Source: Spirometra erinaceieuropaei
Lineage: Eukaryota; Platyhelminthes; Cestoda; Diphyllobothriidea; Diphyllobothriidae
DNA: 64,000 bases
Direction: 5' to 3'
Assembly (NCBI GenBank): GCA_902702965.1
Contig: CACRXP010000030.1
Span: 828,887-892,886 of the forward strand
A program made the translations under genes and the position numbers. Positions 57,737 to 64,000 of the stretch are shown piece after piece (positions within the stretch are counted from its first letter, which is position 1; each line of letters begins with the position of its first letter). The notes beneath the pieces are model-generated. The model searched no databases, was not told the DNA's origin, and worked only from the letters and a program-made list of their open reading frames with translations.

Positions 57737-58030
57737 CCCCTGTTGGGGCGTTGTTGTTGTTGGTCAAGCGTGTGTTGTAGACCAGGGGATGTGGTAGCAC
57801 GCCTAGGTGCGGCTCCGGTCGTGCCAGCCACCTGCACCCACCTCCGGTCTTCTTGACTCTGTCTTGACACCGGGTCCAGATGGGGAGTGGGAAGAGGGAG
57901 AGTGCGATTGATGTCGTGCAAGTCTACTATCACTATAAACTAACTCACGCACAAGTCACCGCCCCTGCTCCGCCTTGCTGTGGAGCACACGGTGGGCATC
58001 GTCGAAACGGACGGTCGGACTCTCGTGTAC
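57737..58030 (+). repeat. dispersed repeat C
   Basis: 'ttggtcaagcgtgtgttgta', 'gcggctccggtcgtgccagc', 'tctgtcttgacaccgggtcc', 'cgtgcaagtctactatcact', 'ataaactaactcacgcacaa', 'gccttgctgtggagcacacg' and 'acggtcggactctcg'. The TATAAACTA site is uninterrupted here, which serves as an empty site for comparison. Confidence 0.72.
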
Positions 58031-58249
58031 ACGCCATCCTCGGTTGCACCAAGCATCAGTTCACACGCGCTTCCCAGAACATGCTTTGAACGCTGTTTGT
58101 ACTCTCTTCCTCTTCATGGACTAGCGAGTGACTAAGATTGGTATGCTAACTAAAACTGTTTTAGTAAGCTAACCGTATAGCATCAGTCAAGGAGGGCTGC
58201 AGAACCGAACCTCGCCGAAAATTCTTTTACTATCCAGGTGGTAATTATA

Positions 58250-58412
58250 TTTAAAAGGAAACTTCCTCTGCACGTAACTAATATATTTCTTCAGACTGAC
58301 CCATCTGTGAAAATCCCGACGCCTAGGTGGGATTCGAACACAAGACGGCAGGGGGAAGGCTTTAGTACAGCCAATGCTCTAGCCACCTGAGCTACGAGGC
58401 CCCACTGTGAGA
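58250..58412 (-). mobile_element. tRNA-derived SINE or tRNA pseudogene
   Basis: Minus strand from about 58405: GGGGCCTCG, TAGCTCAGGTGGCTAGAGCA (D-arm with A box), TTGGCTGTACTAAAGCC (anticodon arm GGCT/AGCC, loop GTACTAA), a long variable segment 'ttccccctgccgtc', and GTGTTCGAATCCCAC (B box). The 14-nt variable arm suggests a type II tRNA such as Ser/Leu. The acceptor stem does not close well, so a functional tRNA is unlikely. Confidence 0.6.
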
Positions 58413-58724
58413 CGGAATCTAAATCACATTTGGGTTAAGTTACCCGCCAAACCTACTGCAACGTCTGGAATATATTTCTGTTTTAAAGAAAAAAACAGTT
58501 TGAAACTCGCAGCCACTGATCGCAAAGCTGGACGGCCCTTCAGCTTCCGCTGATCAAAATTACAATTATTAACCCCAGAAAAGAAGGAGCTGGCAGATTA
58601 AAATTTCTAGTAAACAACCGGCGTACGAATAAGTCTTCTGTATTTCACTTTTTTGTTACCAAAATCGCGTAGCTAGATCATAAAATGGTCGGTTAAATCT
58701 CACACAACTGCCCATACACCTTTT

Positions 58725-58805
58725 ACACGTCTTGACAACGGATCCAGGTGGGGAGGATGAGAGAGTGCAGTAGATGCACCGCAACTCTACTATCACTATA
58801 AACTA
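58725..58805 (+). repeat. dispersed repeat C, left part, split by a MITE
   Basis: 'gtcttgacaacggatccagg', 'gagagtgcagtagatgcacc', 'gcaactctactatcactata' and 'aacta', followed immediately by the subfamily B MITE. The rest of the repeat resumes at 59801. Confidence 0.75.
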
Positions 58806-59800
58806 CAGTGCGTGACCTATCTCATGAAATGTTGGCTGAAATTCTGAAATGCGTTTTCGAATAGGAAGGATTACTTGGTCGCAGTTGTGATACTGATTAT
58901 CTTGTGGCATACTCTTATAACATTTCGCACTTGGCAGGATGTCGGCTTTAAAAAGCACTTCTTTTCAATCTCCTATAGAAAGCGTTCTCGGTAAAAAATG
59001 ACTACTTAAGTAGCATTCATTTTTCCCATTGATTTTCGATGGTCTTGGAAATGCAAATATATTTTATAGAAACCACAAACAAAAATGTGCTTTCTTTTAG
59101 GCAATCAATAGAGAATCACGTCTTCTTTATATTTTATACTTAAGGAAGGAGTATAATTAGGTTTTAAAAAAGTTTCTAATTATAAGACTTTTTAACACCG
59201 CGAAATGTCCATCCACATATCATCGTACCTGGCCGTTTACCACTGCTCCTCATGAAATGTACAACATGGTCCGCATCCATTGCAACATTTTATGGACCCT
59301 GTATAATATCTTTATAATGACATAGAAAAATATGGGATTTTCTTTACGCGGAACGCATGCAACTTGTAGATTGTAATCACTAAGCGCTAATGCAACGAAT
59401 AATCAGGCTCCAAATTATTCGGCAATTAGAAAACTTTTTTAAAACCTAATAATACTCCTTCCTTAAGCATAAAATATAGAGAAGACGTGATTCTCTATTG
59501 ACTGACTAAAAGAAAGCACATTTTTGTTCGTGGTTTCTATAAAATATATTTGAATTTCCAAGGCCATCGAAAATCAATGGGAAAAATGAATGCTACTTAA
59601 GTAGTCATTTTTTACCAAGCACGCTTTCTACAGGAGATTGAAAAGAAGTGCATTTAAAAGCCAACATCCTGCCGAGTCCGAAATGTTATAAAAGTATACC
59701 TTATGATAATCAGTATCACAACCGCCACCAAGTAATCCTTCCTAATCGAAAACGTATCTGAGAATTTCAGCCAGCATTTCATGAGATAGGTCACGCACTG
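58806..59800. mobile_element. palindromic MITE, subfamily B (complete, inserted in repeat C)
   Basis: Starts CAGTGCGTGACCTATCTCAT and ends ATGAGATAGGTCACGCACTG with TA on both sides (58804-58805, 59801-59802). The two termini are perfect inverted repeats over at least 20 bp. Repeat C reads '..ctataaac-TA' before and 'TA-gatcacgcgcaagtcacc' after, so removing one TA plus the element restores the repeat. Confidence 0.92.
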
Positions 59801-59802
59801 TA

Positions 59803-59885
59803 GATCACGCGCAAGTCACCGTGCATGCCGCACTTGCTGTGTAGCACACGATGGACATCGTCGGAATCGACGCTCGAACTGTCAA
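59803..59885 (+). repeat. dispersed repeat C, right part, split by a MITE
   Basis: 'gatcacgcgcaagtcaccgt', 'ccgcacttgctgtgtagcac' and 'acgatggacatcgtcgga' continue the repeat interrupted at 58805. Confidence 0.75.
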
Positions 59886-60170
59886 ATGTGCCTTCGACAC
59901 GCAAATTTTCGCACACATTTGTGAACCTGTGAAACCGCCCTAATTCTGAACGGCTCACTGCCTTCCTCCTTTCGACGATAGAGGTCTGTGAATAACAGTT
60001 CCACTTTTGGTGACATTGGTAAACCGAATCGGTCCCCGTTATGTGACTCGGGTAGAATTATGACTGCGCTACGGAAGCGTCTTTTGTTGATTTAAGCGAA
60101 CAGGCGAGTCCCAAGAAACTGTTCAGAGGAAGAAGACGAAGGTGCGATCACTAGAACAAGAAGTGTATTG

Positions 60171-60212
60171 GCCTGACGTTTCGGATTCCCTCTCGAACCC
60201 ATCATCAGAGGC
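60171..60212 (-). ncRNA. hammerhead ribozyme motif (PLE tail)
   Basis: Minus strand: GCCT, CTGATGA, TGGGTTC-GAGAGG-GAATCC, GAAACGTC, AGGC. The core is intact, and stem I is a fully Watson-Crick GCCT/AGGC where other copies have GTCT/AGGC or GTCT/AGAC. ACGU in stem III is self-complementary as in the other copies. Confidence 0.72.
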
Positions 60213-60595
60213 AGTCACAGAAAATGGTAATAGAGGAGCAAGGTGAGCAGTATTTATAGGGCCCGGTTGCCAAGCCATCATGTGTCTACTGTATTTGACA
60301 GTACTCATGTTCATCGCTGGTTGATTCGATGTCTGCCTGTCGGTCGCTACCCAGATCATTTATTACGGTGGCTGCATCTCCGTCGTCGATTCTTGGCATG
60401 ACGATCAATCGGTCGTTTGACCGACTGTCACCGTGACTACTGGTCACCCACACCTTCCTCCCCCCCCCGTGCGGCTAGTGATTCCGTCTAGGTCAAATCG
60501 TAGCACGTGATATGGAGGCGGAAGTTTATGGCACTTGCCAATTGAATGCGGGCCGGGGAACCATGACTCATACAGCTCACGTGGTTATCACCTCC

Positions 60596-61080
<485 letters not shown>

Positions 61081-61099
61081 TGTGAGGAGCTGGCGGACG

Positions 61100-62028
61100 G
61101 CTTCCGAGACGTTCCTCACACTAGGTAAATACGCTACGAAGGGCTACCCAGCCGCAGATCCCCAAAGTCAGTATAACTGTAGTTAAGATCCATAAATTTC
61201 CCGATTGATAATTACCCTGTCTCTTGTACATTAGAATGATCTACAGCGAAACCCTTATTGTATGTTTGCTTTAAACGAAGGACTTACATCTGACGCTAGG
61301 GTCCTGATTTCAGCTCTTATATCCTGGTCCCCAGGTTAGGGCCACTTGTTAGAATTTGGGTTCCACAAGTAGTAATATTTTAACCCGCCATAAACTGCCT
61401 GAAAATGCATGATACCTCAAAACCCTCAAGATGTTCCTTCTTTGTTTATGCGCATTTAGTAGCGTCGGGATCGCTAGTGCTCTACGTGAATATATGAACG
61501 CCATCGTACGCAAAGTAGCAACCTGCCATTGGCTCAAAGTATGAACCTTCAAACGTTTCCTCTGTTAGCCAATTAACCAGCATTTATTTGCTGTAGGTTA
61601 CGCCACTAGCTGAACGGTAAATGTTGCTCCATCTCCATCCACTGAGGTTATTTAATTTCGAGCGTTCTTTTCTCACAGAAATTGATCATTTCCAAAAATG
61701 TTCCTGGGTATAGGAACTGTGCATTATTCATAGATCTGGAATGCAGACAAATGCTCATTGCTAAACGGGACTGCCCAACAAGTTCTCCAATCACAGCGCA
61801 TTTTCGAAATCATAAGGGAAAGCAGATTCCCTTATGTTTCTTAAGGGACATCTGGGTAAGGATAGCGGGTGTAACCCTCTCGGGTAATTTTTCAGAAATT
61901 TACCTTCACGTCTTACCTTAATAGGTGGGGTGTGACCCCAAGGCACAACGGAACGAGTGAGTTCCGTAGCGCGATGACTGAGCACCCGTCGACCATTGTG
62001 CATACCCGATCGCAACCGACAGTGTAAC
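61100..62028. other. no recognisable feature
   Basis: AT-rich, with frames of at most 79 codons and no recognised domain or repeat family. Confidence 0.35.
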
Positions 62029-62220
62029 GAGCCCGTGGTTCAATGGTTAGTGCGTTTGACTCCTAACCAACAGGTTGCGTGATCGAGTCCCTGGGTTTGC
62101 ATACCTGGGGGTTCAGTATGGCTGGCTGAAAACGCCTAACACGCCAGCAATGGCCACTCCAGACCCCCCTGTTTTCGTCGTTAACGCTATTCTGTGGCTC
62201 ATAACAGTTCGTCTGACAAA
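62029..62220 (+). mobile_element. tRNA-Arg(CCT)-like SINE
   Basis: The head 62029-62098 folds as a tRNA: acceptor GAGCCCG paired with TGGGTTT (three G-U), D arm 'tggttcaatggttagtgcg', anticodon arm with loop CTCCTAA (anticodon CCT), and B box 'tgatcgagtccc'. The following body 'gggttcagtatggctggctg' and 'ggccactccagacccccctg' resembles that after the tRNA-like head at 11.5 kb. No CCA or clear terminator, so SINE is preferred over a functional tRNA. Confidence 0.62.
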
Positions 62221-62284
62221 AGGTAGACAAAGAAGTCATGCGGACCAGATCCGTGTCCAGCAGACGTTTTTGGGAAAACGCGCA

Positions 62285-62333
62285 CATAACAAACACCGGC
62301 ATTGGGGTATAGTGGCAGGCGTCAATTGGGATC
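62285..62333 (+). repeat. repeat C fragment next to a truncated MITE
   Basis: 'cataacaaacaccggcattg', 'gggtatagtggcaggc' and 'gtcaattggga' match 63472-63537 of the repeat C copy ('cataacaaatgttggcattg', 'aggtatggtggcaggc', 'gtcaattggga'), with an internal gap. Confidence 0.5.
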
Positions 62334-63187
62334 GCTTTCGAAAGAACGTCTTTCCGGTCACATACAAAAACCAAAGTCTGTAAAAAAAGACTACGTAAAG
62401 CGCATGAAATTTTTCTCATCGATTTTCGATGGTCTTAAAAATTCAATTATACTTTACAGAAACCATGCATAAAAATATTCATCCACTTACTCATTCGGTA
62501 AAAAATGACGTCTTCTTCCTATTTTATACCCGAAGAAAGGGTATAATGCGGTTTTAAAAGATTTTATAATTGTAAGATTTCTTAATATCGTGAAATGACC
62601 GTCCATAAAACATCACGTCTCAGCATTTACCAATGTGGCTTGTAAAGTTAACAATATGTCTCAAATCCATTGCTTGATTTTATGAAACACATCTAGTTTC
62701 CTCTTAATACCATAGAGAAATGTATGGCTTTCCGTAAGCGGAAAATATACGGCTTGTAGTTTGGAAGCCTTGAATGCTGGTGTAACGGCAGGTCGGGTTC
62801 AAAATAATTTGGGAATTGGAAAATTTTTTGAAAACCAAAGAATATCCTTCCTTCCAGTACATATTGGAAGAAGCCGTAATTTCCCACCGAATGAGTAAAA
62901 GGATGAATATTTCTATGCATGTTTTCCATTAAATATAACTGGACATTTAGGGGCATCGAAAATCAACGAGAAAAATGCACGCCACTTAAGTAGTCATTTT
63001 CACAGGGTTTGAATTTTGTATCCAGCCGGAAAGAAGTTCATCGAAAGCCGACATCCTGAGGTAACTGAATTGTTATAGAATTATGCTGTCCGGTGATTAG
63101 TTCTACAACCCTACTTGATTAACCTTTTTGAAACGAAAATGCATTTCGGAATTTCGGTTGACATTTCGTGATTTAGCTCACCTACTG
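62334..63187 (-). mobile_element. palindromic MITE, subfamily A, left end truncated
   Basis: Begins inside the left arm at 'tttcgaaagaacgtctttcc', centre 'aggtcgggttcaaaataatt', full right arm ending 'gatttagctcacctactg' plus TA. About 160 bp of the left terminus is missing. Confidence 0.85.
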
Positions 63188-63394
63188 TATTATTGCTTGA
63201 CAGCATATGCTACTTGAATGCACACTGTGGGGAAGAGGTGTATTCAGTGTACGCGCTAAATGCATCATGGGTGTTAACTCCTGCCTACTGTTTAAACTCG
63301 CAGAAGTTGGGGTCGCATGTAGGCTACGATATTTGTCATAGGCTCTGCCACTCCCGAGTGCCTTCATAGCATGCGTGTGTGTGGGTTTAGCCCC

Positions 63395-63745
63395 TAAAAC
63401 GGGCCACGCGATAAACCAAAACGGGAGCCAAATCGGACTCCGGCAGGCGTAATCGGGAATGCGTACCCATAACAAATGTTGGCATTGAGGTATGGTGGCA
63501 GGCTCGGTTGCCAGCACACGCCGTGTCAATTGGGACCACTGCGGGCCTTCCCAATTTCGTGTTGTTGTTAAAAATCTTCGTCTAATGTTTTTGTGAACCA
63601 GGGGTGTGGGAGTACGCCAAGGTGCGGTTTTGTGCCGCCCCCGATGCCTCTGTCCTCTCTCGATTTCGGTCTTCTTAATACTGTCTTGACACTGAGTCCA
63701 GGTCTGGAAGGAGGAGGAGTAGAACGAGAGAGTGCAGAACACGGA
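63395..63745 (+). repeat. dispersed repeat C
   Basis: 'ggcgtaatcgggaatgcgta', 'aacaaatgttggcattgagg', 'aaaaatcttcgtctaatg', 'accaggggtgtgggagtacg', 'aatactgtcttgacactgag' and 'ggaaggaggaggagtaga' in the usual order. The 3' end is lost at the junction with the LINE that follows. Confidence 0.65.
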
Positions 63746-63776
63746 GTTGCTGTTTCATGAGACCAACTTCAAATAA

Positions 63777-64000
63777 ATTCTTTGTCGATTGGACGAGTGG
63801 TCCCGTAGATGGCTCTTGTCCTTCAATTTGACCAAATGTACCATACTGCGCCTCGGAAATCAGACGCCTAGTACGCGGCAATACCATCTGAACGGAATGC
63901 CACTCCGAGAAGCAAAAACGCAGAAAGATATCGGAGTTTAGGTTGCAGACAGCCTAAAGCCTTCTTCACAATGCTGTAAGGCGGCCAAGGCCGCAACCTC
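63777..64000 (+). pseudogene. CR1-like LINE reverse transcriptase fragment (runs off window)
   Basis: From 63786 the plus frame reads RLDEWSRRWLLSFNLTKCTI, LRLGNQTPSTRQYHLNGMPL, REAKTQKDIGV, a TAG at 63939-63941, then VADSLKPSSQCCKAAKAAT to the end. This is the stretch just after the RT YADD motif in CR1/jockey-group elements (W...W.L.FN..KC..L..G..., KDLGV). It corresponds to LQANLNRLEEWSNR in the minus-strand copy at 29.2 kb. The 5' end is truncated against repeat C; one in-frame stop so far. The remainder lies beyond 64000. Confidence 0.82.

Noticed and set aside
58319..58405. Functional tRNA gene on the minus strand
   Set aside because: The D and anticodon arms form, but the acceptor and T stems are mismatched; treated as a SINE/tRNA pseudogene.
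61682..61921. Possible last MARCHF5 exon (IWVRIAGVTLSGNFSEIYLH)
   Set aside because: The superficial resemblance to the MARCH5 C-terminal segment is too weak, with no clear splice acceptor in phase and 13 kb of intervening repeats.

Overview
This looks like repeat-rich genomic DNA from a parasitic flatworm, most likely a diphyllobothriidean tapeworm (inference). Reasons: a split animal gene with GT-AG introns, abundant Penelope-like elements (PLEs) with GIY-YIG endonucleases, CR1-like, RTE-like and zinc-finger-tailed LINE remnants, tRNA-derived SINEs, and long palindromic MITEs. Nothing bacterial is seen (no operons, Shine-Dalgarno spacing or CRISPR).

The only host gene recognised is a homologue of MARCHF5 (MARCH5/MITOL), the mitochondrial outer-membrane RING-CH E3 ubiquitin ligase, on the + strand. 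Three coding exons are visible: about 38398-38620 (RING-CH finger), 45335-45652 (transmembrane core) and 48599 to about 48765 (distal membrane segment). Both internal splice junctions are phase 1 and join in frame. The first coding segment and the final C-terminal exon were not found. The 6.7 kb and 2.9 kb introns are largely transposon debris.

Layout. 1-143 is a PLE reverse transcriptase fragment running off the window. 2.5-15.6 kb carries palindromic MITEs (subfamilies A and B), a dispersed repeat here called C, a SINE and an inverted pair of PLE-type tails (12.6-13.4 kb). 15.9-16.7 kb is a PLE endonuclease/tail and 19.1-20.6 kb a PLE with RT, endonuclease and ribozyme-like tail. 25.65-26.03 kb is a nearly perfect 337-bp palindrome whose two arms each carry a hammerhead ribozyme core. 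28.3-29.95 kb is a decayed CR1-like LINE (-). 30.8-33.3 kb is a head-to-head PLE pair followed by an RTE-like LINE with an open 364-codon frame. 38.4-48.8 kb holds MARCHF5 with PLEs and MITEs in its introns. 49.6-63.7 kb is a mosaic of repeat C, PLE pairs, MITEs, a LINE with a C-terminal zinc-finger region, a SINE and a PLE endonuclease interrupted by a 73-triplet CTG/CAG tract. The window ends inside a second CR1-like LINE (+).

The most interesting signals are the hammerhead-type motifs: seven PLE tails with paired-base covariation in stem I and a self-complementary ACGU stem III, several derived tails with altered cores but the same layout, and the palindrome. Others are the recurring head-to-head PLE architecture, the MITE family with an exact TA empty site, and the trinucleotide expansion in a PLE domain. 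Large stretches (for example 7.8-10.4, 20.6-23.1, 26-28 and 41.4-44 kb) show no gene I can support.
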